From: Acidobacteriaceae bacterium UBA1307
GTDB lineage: Bacteria > Acidobacteriota > Terriglobia > Terriglobales > Acidobacteriaceae
Direction: 5' to 3'
DNA: 23,399 nucleotides
Assembly: GCA_002307235.1 (NCBI GenBank)
Contig: DBTV01000047.1
Span: 1-23,399 of the forward strand
Of the stretch, positions 16,730 to 23,274 are shown piece by piece. Numbering within the stretch: position 1 is the stretch's first letter; every line of letters begins with the position of its first letter. The position numbers and the translations under genes are program-made. The notes below the pieces were generated by a model. That model worked only from the letters and a program-made list of their open reading frames with translations, ran no database searches and had not been told where the DNA came from.

Positions 16730-17014
16730 TCAAAAGGTTTTCGGCCAGCTTCGGCGGCCATGCAGGATCGAGACAATGCGAAGCTCGTCTTCCATCACGG
16801 TATAGACGGCAATGTAGGCAGTTCCTGCAATCACCCACTCGCGCGTCCCCGACACCCGGCCGACCCGCCCAGCTACGGGAAAATCGAGCAGCCGCTCAAT
16901 GGACGTGCGAATGGATCGCGCCACTTTCTGCGATGCAACGAGATGCTCTTCCGCAATGTAGGCACGGATCGCTTCGAGATCCGCCAGAGCCGTTGGCGAC
17001 CAGATCAACTTCAT
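16730..17014 (-). CDS. RelE/ParE-family toxin of a type II toxin-antitoxin pair
   Basis: The 94-residue protein matches the ParE-like pattern: Trp-Ser-Pro-x-Ala-x-x-Asp-Leu near the start (6-13), a helical middle, Gly-Arg-Val-Gly-Arg-Val-x-Gly-Thr-Arg-Glu (49-59), a Tyr-x-x-x-Tyr strand (67-71), and a C-terminal Leu-His-Gly-Arg-Arg-x-Trp-Pro (84-91). ParE-type toxins poison DNA gyrase and RelE types cleave mRNA; the conserved pattern here favours the ParE side but does not prove it. Its ATG overlaps the antitoxin stop in an ATGA (17011-17014), so its translation is probably coupled to the antitoxin. A longer frame reaching 17047 was not used because it would read back over the antitoxin end. 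Confidence 0.85.
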   Translation of the reverse strand: MKLIWSPTALADLEAIRAYIAEEHLVASQKVARSIRTSIERLLDFPVAGRVGRVSGTREWVIAGTAYIAVYTVMEDELRIVSILHGRRSWPKTF

Positions 17015-17271
17015 TTGGGTACGGGAAGTTCGCTGTCCGTGCCCCAACTATCGAGCCAGGCAGCAACTTGTTCATGAGGAACGCCTTTGCCCGCCTCCAA
17101 CTCCGCCAATCCGGCATGAATGTGGCGGTGCTCCCAGCTCTCAGGAGCCAGATAGGAGGCCAGAACCTCGGCGGCCAGATCTTCCACGGGCTGCTGTCGC
17201 GCTTCTGCCAGCGCCGTCAGTCGCGTCTGCGCTTCGGTATCGAGATGAACGATAATCGGTGCGTCAGCCAT
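17011..17271 (-). CDS. Putative antitoxin with ribbon-helix-helix-like N-terminus
   Basis: The 86-residue protein precedes the toxin and shares a 4-base overlap with it. Its N-terminus (Ile-Ile-Val-His-Leu-Asp, then two helices up to about residue 42) has the strand-helix-helix layout of MetJ/Arc-type DNA-binding antitoxins. The acidic C-terminal half (about 43-80, with Glu-Leu-Glu-Ala-Gly-Lys-Gly and Trp-Leu-Asp-Ser-Trp-Gly) would be the toxin-binding tail. The ATG at 17271 has GGAG 5 bases upstream. A GATAAT on the minus strand at 17292-17287 could be a -10 box, but it lies very close to the ribosome site and has no good -35. The pair starts 50 bases after kdsD and could also be read from the kdsD transcript. 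Confidence 0.78.
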   Translation of the reverse strand: MADAPIIVHLDTEAQTRLTALAEARQQPVEDLAAEVLASYLAPESWEHRHIHAGLAELEAGKGVPHEQVAAWLDSWGTDSELPVPK

Positions 17272-17321
17272 AGCTTCTCCACGTTCATTATCGCCCGATT
17301 CCAGAAAAAATTGCCAGAGAT

Positions 17322-18314
17322 TTAGATCAGTTCCACGCCCCACAGGTCATGCAGGTGCAGCACGCCTTCGACCGTGCCCGCCTTGTCGACTACCACCAGC
17401 GAGGTGATCTTTTTTGCCTCGAGAATCGCCAAGGCCTTGGCCGCCAGCTCCTTCGCGCCAATGGTGCGCGGATCGACGTGCATCACCTCGGCCGCCGTCT
17501 TGGTCAGCGCCGCGCCGCCCTCGCGCTCAAGCAGGCGCCGCAGGTCGCCATCGGAGATCACGCCGCACAGCCGCCCCTCGCACTCGACCGTCGTCATCCC
17601 GAGCGCCTTCGAGGACATCTCGTAGATCACTTCCGTCATCAGCGTCGTCGGCGCCACACGCGGCACACGGTCGCCGACGTGCATCAGGTCGCCGACCTTC
17701 GCCAGCCGCTTGCCCAGCTTGCCGCCCGGATGCAGTTCGGCAAAATCCTCGGCGCGGAAGCCCTTGCGCATGCTCACCGCAATCGCCAGCGCATCGCCCA
17801 AAGCCAGCATCGTGGTCGTCGAGGCCGTCGGCGCCAGATTCATCTGGCAGGCCTCGCGCTCCACGCTGCAATCAAGCGCCACGTCGGCCGCCTCGGCCAG
17901 AGTCGAGTTCATATTGCAGCAGAGCGCAATGAGCGCGTCGCCCTTGCGCTGGAGCGTGGCCAGCAGGCGCAGAATCTCCTCGGTCTCGCCCGAGGCTGAC
18001 AGCGCCACCACCACGTCGCCGACCATCAACACGCCCAGGTCACCATGCACGGCCTCGGCCGGATGCAAAAACAGAGCGGGCGAGCCGGTCGAGCTGAGCG
18101 TCGCCGCAATCTTCTGCGCGATGATACCGCTTTTACCCATGCCGGTCACGACGATGCGCCCGTTGGTTTCGCCGCAGTGCAGCAGCAGTTCCACCGCGCG
18201 CTCAAAGGGGGCGCCCATGCCGTTTTCAAGCCGGTCGGCCAGCGCCGCCAGCGCCGCAGCCTCAATGCGCACCAGCGCGGCGGGGGTATTTTTTGCTTTT
18301 TCCAGATCTTCCAT
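17322..18314 (-). CDS. kdsD: D-arabinose-5-phosphate isomerase (KdsD/KpsF/GutQ family)
   Basis: This enzyme converts ribulose-5-phosphate to arabinose-5-phosphate, the first step to the Kdo sugar of lipopolysaccharide. The 330 residues (E. coli KdsD has 328) comprise a SIS domain (about 40-185) and two CBS repeats (about 205-330). Recognisable sites are Gly-Met-Gly-Lys61-Ser-Gly, the His-Pro-x-Glu-Ala-x-His-Gly-Asp stretch (84-92), Ser-Ala-Ser-Gly-Glu-Thr (106-111), Glu152, and His195 in Glu-Leu-His-Pro-Gly-Gly. Lys, Glu and His at these places match the catalytic set of KdsD. The ATG at 18314 has AGGA 9 bases upstream. A stronger AAGGAGGG lies about 25 bases further up without a standard start codon at a normal distance, so the start is slightly uncertain. 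Any link to the GT4 gene at 1106 through surface sugars is speculation. Confidence 0.95.
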   Translation of the reverse strand: MEDLEKAKNTPAALVRIEAAALAALADRLENGMGAPFERAVELLLHCGETNGRIVVTGMGKSGIIAQKIAATLSSTGSPALFLHPAEAVHGDLGVLMVGDVVVALSASGETEEILRLLATLQRKGDALIALCCNMNSTLAEAADVALDCSVEREACQMNLAPTASTTTMLALGDALAIAVSMRKGFRAEDFAELHPGGKLGKRLAKVGDLMHVGDRVPRVAPTTLMTEVIYEMSSKALGMTTVECEGRLCGVISDGDLRRLLEREGGAALTKTAAEVMHVDPRTIGAKELAAKALAILEAKKITSLVVVDKAGTVEGVLHLHDLWGVELI

Positions 18315-18379
18315 CGGCTCTGATCCTAGCAGTTTTCGCCCTCCTTCTGCGCAGGGCAACGACCGCGCAACGGTGCGGC

Positions 18380-18535
18380 TCAGGGCTGCGAATCGGTTTC
18401 GTAAAGATTGACGGCCAGGGCAGGCGCGGTGACCAGAGGCAGCTCGACGGGGGCGAGGCCGATCGGCCGGTAATCTGTCGCGGCGGTCGGCAAAAGGTTC
18501 CGGCGGCGTCGTTCACGATCTTCGCGGTGCGACAA
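18380..18535 (-). CDS. Small hypothetical protein, 51 codons, between the lyase and kdsD
   Basis: A TTG-initiated frame starts 3 bases after the tryptophanase-like stop codon (18539-18541). GAGGGA, the last codons of that gene, sits 6 bases before the TTG as a possible ribosome site. The product would begin with a charged Arg-rich stretch (residues 2-13) and continue as Asp-Tyr-Arg-Pro-Ile-Gly-Leu-Ala-Pro-Val-Glu-Leu, ending at TGA 18380-18382. Codon third positions are mostly G or C, as in neighbouring genes. The frame is the same as that of the upstream gene, so read-through of its TGA or an ancestral longer C-terminus is an alternative. I do not recognise a family. It fills most of the gap before kdsD. 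Confidence 0.4.
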   Translation of the reverse strand: MSHREDRERRRRNLLPTAATDYRPIGLAPVELPLVTAPALAVNLYETDSQP

Positions 18536-18538
18536 GAA

Positions 18539-19897
18539 TCATCCCTCGGCGAGCGGCTCCAGTTGCGCGGTGTAATGGCGTAGCAAGGGTGCCTCGTGCA
18601 CCAGCCTCATGCCGCCGATCGAGGTGCGACGCTGCCAGACGCTGAGGATGGTCTCGATCACGTAATCGATATGGCCCATGGTGTAGACGCGGCGCGGAAT
18701 CGCCAACCGGACCAGTTCCACCGACGATGAAAAGCCGCGCATCAGAGAGCCTATCTCGATGGAGCGGATGCCGCCTTCAAGATACAACTCGGCCGAAAGC
18801 GCCACGCCGGGAAACTGCTCGGGCGGCACATGCGGCAGAAAGGCCTTGGCATCGATGTAGACCGCGTGGCCTCCGGGCGGCTCGACGATGGGCACGCCCT
18901 CGCGCGCGATGCGATTGCCGAGATAGGCGGTCGAGGCGATGCGATAGCGCAGATAGTCCTCATTGAGAACCTCATGCAGGCCGATGGCGATGGCCTCGAG
19001 GTCGCGACCGGCCAGCCCGCCGTAGACGGGATTGCCTTCGGCGAGGATCGTGCCCGAAGCATCCTTGCTCTCCTGCAGGTTGTCATTCGAGCACAAAAAT
19101 CCACCGATGTTCGCCATGCCGTCTTTCTGCGCCGACATGGTGCAGCCATCACCGAGCGCAAAGATCTGCCGGGCAATCTCCTTGGGACTCGTGTCGCTGT
19201 AGCCCTCTTCGCGCTCCTTGATAAACCAGGCATTTTCCGCAAAGCGGCAGGCGTCGAAATAGAGCGGAATGCCGTGCCGGCGGCAGAGGGCCGAGACCGC
19301 GCGCGCATTTTCAAGAGAGACGGGCTGGCCGCCGCAAGAGGTGTTGGTGATGGTGAGCATCACCAGCGGAATCCGCTCGCGGCCGACGCGGGCGATCAGC
19401 GCCTCAAGCGCCTCCACGTGCATGTTGCCCTTGAAAGGCATGCGGGCCTGAGGATCGCGCGCGTAGGGCATCAACAGATCGACGGCTTCGGCACCAACGA
19501 CTTCTACATTGGCGCGCGTCGTATCAAAATGCGTGTTGTTGGGAACGACGTCGCCTTTTTTGCATAACAGGCCGAAGAGAAGCCGCTCGGCATCGCGGCC
19601 GCGATGGGTGGGAATGACGTGCTGATAGCCGAAGATCGACTGCACGGATTGCTTGAAGCGCACATAGCTGGCGCTGCCGGCATAGCTCTCGTCGCCTTCA
19701 ACGACGGCGGCCCACTGGCGGGTGGACATGGCTCCGGTGCCGGCGTCGGTGAGCAGATCAATTAGAACATCGCGCGCATCGAGCAGGAAGAGGTTGTAGT
19801 GCGCGGCCTTGAGCGCCTGCAGACGCTCCTCGCGTGTGGTCCAGCGAATCGGTTCGACACTTTTGATGCGAAACGGCTCGATGATCGTCGAAGGCAT
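18539..19897 (-). CDS. tnaA: Tryptophanase-like PLP-dependent beta-eliminating lyase (tryptophanase/tyrosine phenol-lyase family)
   Basis: The 452-residue fold-type I PLP enzyme begins Glu-Pro-Phe-Arg-Ile-Lys-Ser-Val-Glu like its family. Family members split tryptophan or tyrosine into indole or phenol plus pyruvate and ammonia. PLP lysine is Lys258 (Ser-Ala-Gln-Lys-Asp-Gly). Asp215 and Arg218 lie in Phe-Asp-Ala-Cys-Arg-Phe-Ala-Glu-Asn, and Tyr72 in Gly-Asp-Glu-Ser-Tyr. Three selectivity positions look like tryptophanase, not tyrosine phenol-lyase: Asp125, Ile382 (Arg in phenol-lyase) and His441 (Phe in phenol-lyase). Several cofactor-pocket positions differ from both: Arg99 for Gln, Thr186 for Asn, and Gln257 for the Lys before the PLP lysine. 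The ATG at 19897 follows AAAGGA by 6 bases. The true substrate is therefore open. Confidence 0.82.
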   Translation of the reverse strand: MPSTIIEPFRIKSVEPIRWTTREERLQALKAAHYNLFLLDARDVLIDLLTDAGTGAMSTRQWAAVVEGDESYAGSASYVRFKQSVQSIFGYQHVIPTHRGRDAERLLFGLLCKKGDVVPNNTHFDTTRANVEVVGAEAVDLLMPYARDPQARMPFKGNMHVEALEALIARVGRERIPLVMLTITNTSCGGQPVSLENARAVSALCRRHGIPLYFDACRFAENAWFIKEREEGYSDTSPKEIARQIFALGDGCTMSAQKDGMANIGGFLCSNDNLQESKDASGTILAEGNPVYGGLAGRDLEAIAIGLHEVLNEDYLRYRIASTAYLGNRIAREGVPIVEPPGGHAVYIDAKAFLPHVPPEQFPGVALSAELYLEGGIRSIEIGSLMRGFSSSVELVRLAIPRRVYTMGHIDYVIETILSVWQRRTSIGGMRLVHEAPLLRHYTAQLEPLAEG

Positions 19898-19919
19898 GCA
19901 TGGTCCTTTCGCGATGCCG

Positions 19920-19950
19920 CCGGTGGCTCGCCGTTTCAACTCTCCACCGG
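19920..19950 (-). promoter_or_regulatory. Hairpin in the leader of the tryptophanase-like gene
   Basis: CCGGTGG (on the minus strand 19950-19944) pairs perfectly with CCACCGG (19926-19920) around a 17-base loop, ending about 22 bases before the start codon. A GATAAT on the minus strand at 19993-19988 could be the -10 of this gene, which would place the hairpin in its 5' leader. No Trp-containing TnaC-like leader peptide was found. The function is unknown. Confidence 0.3.
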
Positions 19951-20058
19951 GCAGTGCGACGCAGGGATTCCGTCGCTGGGCGGAACCATTATCGCCGAAA
20001 TCGCGCGGCAATGAACCGAATATTCGCATGCACCCGGTCTCTTTTGTCTCGAATGCGC

Positions 20059-20104
20059 AAAAACGAAACCGCCCTGCGCGGAAGCGGCACGGCGGTTTCG
20101 TTTC
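20059..20104 (-). terminator. Terminator downstream of the S53 peptidase transcript and its small downstream ORF
   Basis: A perfect 13-bp stem (20061-20073 with 20091-20103) is followed on the minus strand by TT, making TTTTT at the end of the arm. The plus-strand side is also T-rich (TTTCTTTCC), but no gene reads into it from that side. It starts 18 bases after the stop of the 47-codon ORF and about 170 bases after the peptidase stop. Confidence 0.65.
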
Positions 20105-20121
20105 TTTCCTTCAATGCAAAT

Positions 20122-20265
20122 TTATCGTAAAGCAACGCCGCGCGGCAGAGACGGATCGGCGATGATGGAACGGTCGATCTCTGCCATGCGGTTCAAAGGG
20201 GGCCGGCTCAGACGCCTAAAAACTGGGGTCAGCAAGACGTCTGAACCGGCCGGGGAGCGGGCCAT
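20122..20265 (-). CDS. Small ORF of 47 codons after the S53 peptidase, possibly a remnant of a WYL-type HTH regulator
   Basis: An ATG at 20265 opens ten bases after the peptidase stop (20276-20278), and the frame ends at TAA 20122-20124, 18 bases before a terminator stem. The product has a basic N-terminal half and then Leu-Ser-Arg-Pro-Pro-Leu-Asn-Arg-Met-Ala-Glu-Ile-Asp (residues 19-31). This resembles the N-terminal first helix of WYL-domain transcription regulators (Ser-Arg-Pro-Pro-Leu-x-Arg), but no helix-turn-helix or WYL domain follows. It could be a small gene, a truncated gene or chance. The only upstream purine run is GGGGGG one base before the ATG, a poor ribosome site unless translation re-initiates after the peptidase. 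It also contains a large inverted repeat (20201-20251). Confidence 0.35.
   Translation of the reverse strand: MARSPAGSDVLLTPVFRRLSRPPLNRMAEIDRSIIADPSLPRGVALR
20201..20251. repeat. 14-bp inverted repeat with 23-base loop, overlapping a second hairpin
   Basis: GGCCGGCTCAGACG (20201-20214) pairs with CGTCTGAACCGGCC (20238-20251) with one mismatch. A second stem, GCCGGGG (20249-20255) with CCCCGGC (20269-20275), shares three bases with its right arm, so the two cannot both form fully. Neither is followed directly by a T run on either strand. It may be a palindromic intergenic element or an RNA 3'-end structure. Confidence 0.6.
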
Positions 20266-20275
20266 GCCCCCCGGC

Positions 20276-23107
20276 TTAGTCCACGGTCAATGTCAGTGTC
20301 GCCGTGGAATAGATGCTGGAACTCGCGCTGTCGACGCCTTCCACCGTAAGGGTGTAGCTGGTCGACGTAGTGGTTCCAGACGAAGTGGATGAGGTGCTTG
20401 ATCCGCAACCGGACAGGGCCATGCCCAGCGCAACAAGCGCCAGCAGACTCATGCAGCCGCGTACGCGCCGGAAGCGCCAGCCGATGAGACCCGCGAAGAG
20501 AACGCCGAAGCCGCCCAGAGCTGCCATGCGCACCGACGCGTCGGAGCCACCCCTGGAAGCCGATGAGGATGAGGCCAGCTTGAAGGCATGCACGCCCGCG
20601 CCCGACACCGAGGTGGTGTTCTTGCAGTAGGACGAGCCGTAGTAGAGCGTCAATGTGGAGGTCACCGCGCTGGTGCCGGTCACCTTTGCGCTCGACAGCG
20701 AATAGCACGCGTTGTTCTGCAGCGTGCTGCTCGAGGTGGAAAGCGAAAAATTCACCGTGCCGGTGTAGCTATTGGCCGGGGTCACCGTCACCGTCGAGGT
20801 GGATGAGCCGCCCGAGGAACTGATGGTCATCGACGAGGGATTCAGGGCCACCGTAAAGGTGCCGCTCGACGACGAGGTGGACGAACTGGCGATGGTCACC
20901 ACGACCGAGGCGGTAGATGCCGCATAGGTGGCATCGCCCGAGTAAGTCGCCGTAATGGTGTGCGCGCCGGTGGTCGTCGACGAGAAGCTGTAGGTGGCCG
21001 CACCGCTGGTAAGCGCAAGCGCACTGGCCTTTTCCGTGCCGTCGACATAAATTGCCAGCGTGCCGGTGGGCGTGCTCGTCACCGAAGAGGAACCGGAGGC
21101 GACGGTGATGGTGATGGCATCGCTGGCACCGGAGCTGGGCGAGGTAGTGGCCGCCGACAGCGTGGTGGTCGAGCTGGTCAGCGAAGCCGAGGTCGAACTC
21201 GTCGGCCAGGCGTTCAGCAGGTTATTGAAGTCGACCGAGCCAAGGCCGGTGGCCTCGTCATAGCCGGTCGTCGCCGTGTAATAGGTCGAGTACGTGCTGT
21301 TGCAGGTGCTGACGCCGGTGCAGGCATTGTTGCCGCTGGTGATGTCGTGGAAGGCCGAGGCGTAGGTGGTCGCATTCGATGCCAGCGAATAGAGCGTCGC
21401 GTTGATCAGCCCCTGCCCGGTCGAGTTCAGCTTCTGATTAAGAATCGCCACCATGCCGGCGAAGATGGGCGCGGCAAAGCTGGTGCCGCCGGCCACCGTC
21501 AGATATTTGCTGTTGGTATCGCGGAAGCCATTCGAGCAACTGCCGGTAATCCCCGTCGAGGTCGAATCGCTCGAACAATAAACGTAGCCGGTGTAGCTTG
21601 GCGAAGAGGCCAGCGAGACGTCGGGCAACATTCGATAGCCCTTCGAATAATCGGTCGCCGTGCTGATGCCGGTCACGCCCGTCTGCCAACTGGGCCGGGT
21701 GGCAAAAACGCTGGTGCCACCGCCGCCCGCAGAGAGTCCGCTCGATGAGCTGTCATTCCAGACAACCTCGGGAATGTAGCTTTTGGCCGAGCTGATCACA
21801 TCGCTGCTGCTGGCGGAACTCCAATACGTTGACGAGGTCGAGTTTGTCGAAGAAAACTCGGTGCCGCCGACCGCCGTCACATACGCGCTCGAGGCCGGAT
21901 AGCTGGTCGAAATTTTTCCGGCATAACTCGAATAGGTGCTGCCGTAATTCTCGTAGAGGTAGTAGCAGCCGTTCGAGCCGTTGTCACCCGAAGAGGCGAT
22001 GATGCTCTGCCCCTGCGCGGCCCCCTGCGCCATGATGGCCTCATACGAGTTGAAGTCGCTCTGGCTCCACACCGCCTCGCAGGAGCCGTAGCTGACGCTG
22101 ATGACCGAACCGAGCCGGTTGTCGACCGCGTATTCGATCGAGTCGAAGACGCCGTTGTTGTTCGAGCTGTTGCCGGTGTAGACGAAGTAGATCGTCGCGC
22201 CCTTGGCGATGGTGCTCGTGTATTCGAGATCAAGATCCGACTCGCCCTCGTCGCCGGTGACAATCGTCGAGGTGCCGGTATTGGGCACCAACACCGTGGT
22301 CGGCAGCTTGTAGCTGGTCCAACCGAGCGCGCTCTGAAACTTCTGAACATCCGCGGTGTCCACCGCCGACTGGCCAACGACGACAATCGTCTGGCCCGAG
22401 CCGGTGTAGCCATTGTTATAGGCCGCGTTGACGTCGTAGATGGTCGCCGCATCGAGCGGCGTCATGAAGTGCGATCCGGTGGTCGCCGAGGTAAAGTTCG
22501 GACTCGCCTTCCGGTGTGGCTGCGGACGAAAATCGCTGATGTTGCTCAGTGAGCTGACGACGCCGTTGAGCGCGGCGGGGAGCTTCAACTCCGCGGCATT
22601 GGCAAAGTGACGGGTGCCACCGACGGTGTAGTAGTGCATCTCGGCACCAAAGGCCGACTCCACCTGACGCACCGTGCCGGAAAAATTGATGCTCATGCGG
22701 CTGTTGCCAACGCGATTGACGGTGAACCCCTGCTGCTCGAGCCAGCTCTTCACCTGCTCAAGATCGGTCTCGCTGAGGCCAAAGCGCGCGGCAAACTGTG
22801 TGGGCGTAAGCCACTGATGATAGTAGGGTGAACCGACCGTCTGCTGCGCCACAAGCAGGGCATCCAGCTCGGTTTTCTGCGCATCGGTCAGGGCAAAGTG
22901 CAGCGTCATGCCCTCTAAACGCGCCTGCGAAGACATGCGGCCCGCATCGTTCTTCGCCATGGCCAGCGGATGTGCCGAACCCTTCAGCTCCACCACCGAA
23001 CTCGTTGCAATCCCCCCGGCCAAGCGATTGACCGTCTGCGCGAAACCTGTCGAAGCTCCCGCAACAAGAAGGAGAGCAGTTACACAAAGAAACTGCTTGA
23101 CCCCCAT
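20276..23107 (-). CDS. Secreted pro-kumamolisin/sedolisin (S53) serine-carboxyl peptidase with Ig-like repeats and an unusual C-terminal anchor
   Basis: The protein has 943 residues. A signal peptide (about 1-23, ending Gly-Phe-Ala before Gln) is followed by a pro-kumamolisin activation domain (about 45-195) and an S53 catalytic domain (about 215-635). Catalytic residues are Glu289 and Asp293 (Glu-x-x-x-Asp), oxyanion Asp375 in Ser-Ser-Gly-Asp-Asn, and nucleophile Ser543 in Gly-Gly-Thr-Ser-Phe-Ala-Ala-Pro. The calcium site is Asp588-Ile-Thr and Asp617 in Tyr-Asp-Glu-Ala-Thr-Gly. These proteases work at acid pH outside the cell. Ser/Thr-rich Ig-like domains occupy about 640-740 and 748-845. 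The C-terminus has two hydrophobic segments (861-877 and 886-899) around Arg-Phe-Arg-Arg-Val-Arg, then a lipobox-like Ser-Gly-Cys901 and a Ser/Thr-rich tail with a last beta-like strand. The ATG at 23107 has GGAGG 7 bases upstream; the longer frame was rejected for that reason. Confidence 0.93.
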   Translation of the reverse strand: MGVKQFLCVTALLLVAGASTGFAQTVNRLAGGIATSSVVELKGSAHPLAMAKNDAGRMSSQARLEGMTLHFALTDAQKTELDALLVAQQTVGSPYYHQWLTPTQFAARFGLSETDLEQVKSWLEQQGFTVNRVGNSRMSINFSGTVRQVESAFGAEMHYYTVGGTRHFANAAELKLPAALNGVVSSLSNISDFRPQPHRKASPNFTSATTGSHFMTPLDAATIYDVNAAYNNGYTGSGQTIVVVGQSAVDTADVQKFQSALGWTSYKLPTTVLVPNTGTSTIVTGDEGESDLDLEYTSTIAKGATIYFVYTGNSSNNNGVFDSIEYAVDNRLGSVISVSYGSCEAVWSQSDFNSYEAIMAQGAAQGQSIIASSGDNGSNGCYYLYENYGSTYSSYAGKISTSYPASSAYVTAVGGTEFSSTNSTSSTYWSSASSSDVISSAKSYIPEVVWNDSSSSGLSAGGGGTSVFATRPSWQTGVTGISTATDYSKGYRMLPDVSLASSPSYTGYVYCSSDSTSTGITGSCSNGFRDTNSKYLTVAGGTSFAAPIFAGMVAILNQKLNSTGQGLINATLYSLASNATTYASAFHDITSGNNACTGVSTCNSTYSTYYTATTGYDEATGLGSVDFNNLLNAWPTSSTSASLTSSTTTLSAATTSPSSGASDAITITVASGSSSVTSTPTGTLAIYVDGTEKASALALTSGAATYSFSSTTTGAHTITATYSGDATYAASTASVVVTIASSSTSSSSGTFTVALNPSSMTISSSGGSSTSTVTVTPANSYTGTVNFSLSTSSSTLQNNACYSLSSAKVTGTSAVTSTLTLYYGSSYCKNTTSVSGAGVHAFKLASSSSASRGGSDASVRMAALGGFGVLFAGLIGWRFRRVRGCMSLLALVALGMALSGCGSSTSSTSSGTTTSTSYTLTVEGVDSASSSIYSTATLTLTVD

Positions 23108-23169
23108 CGACACCCTCCTGTCCGTATAAGACGAGGGTCTTGCCAAGAACTATTCACCTTTGCCGGTTT

Positions 23170-23189
23170 AATTTGTAACAATTTGTAAC
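23170..23189. promoter_or_regulatory. Tandem 10-base direct repeat upstream of the S53 peptidase gene
   Basis: AATTTGTAAC occurs twice in exact tandem in the A/T-rich part of the leader, 62-82 bases upstream of the start codon. The 10-base period puts both copies on the same face of the helix, as expected for a dimeric activator or repressor site. On the minus strand TTACAA lies 17 bases before GAATAG, a weak promoter-like pair inside the same stretch. No protein is assigned to the site. Confidence 0.4.
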
Positions 23190-23219
23190 AGGAGTTTTTA
23201 AAAGACTTCGCTGCCTCAG

Positions 23220-23259
23220 AACGCACAAACGGCGACCCGTGGGCCGCCGTTTGTGCGTT
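23220..23259 (-). terminator. Terminator-like hairpin after the right-edge gene
   Basis: A perfect 15-bp stem (23220-23234 AACGCACAAACGGCG with 23245-23259) closes a 10-base loop, 15 bases after the stop of the minus-strand gene at the window edge. There is no T run directly beyond it on either strand, so termination may be factor-assisted. Confidence 0.6.
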
Positions 23260-23274
23260 GGGTGCATCGTGCGC

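Noticed and set aside
18262..18516. Minus-strand 84-codon frame overlapping the kdsD start
   Set aside because: It overlaps the first codons of kdsD out of frame and has Ser/Pro/Arg-rich shadow composition. The shorter in-phase ORF at 18380-18535 reads as better coding sequence.
19898..20060. A TnaC-like leader peptide controlling the tryptophanase-like gene
   Set aside because: No short ORF with a ribosome site and a Trp codon is present in the leader; only a simple hairpin is seen.
20114..20392. Plus-strand 92-codon frame overlapping the end of the S53 gene
   Set aside because: It has no ribosome site and runs antisense into a confirmed gene end; its protein is Arg/Gly-rich and uninformative.
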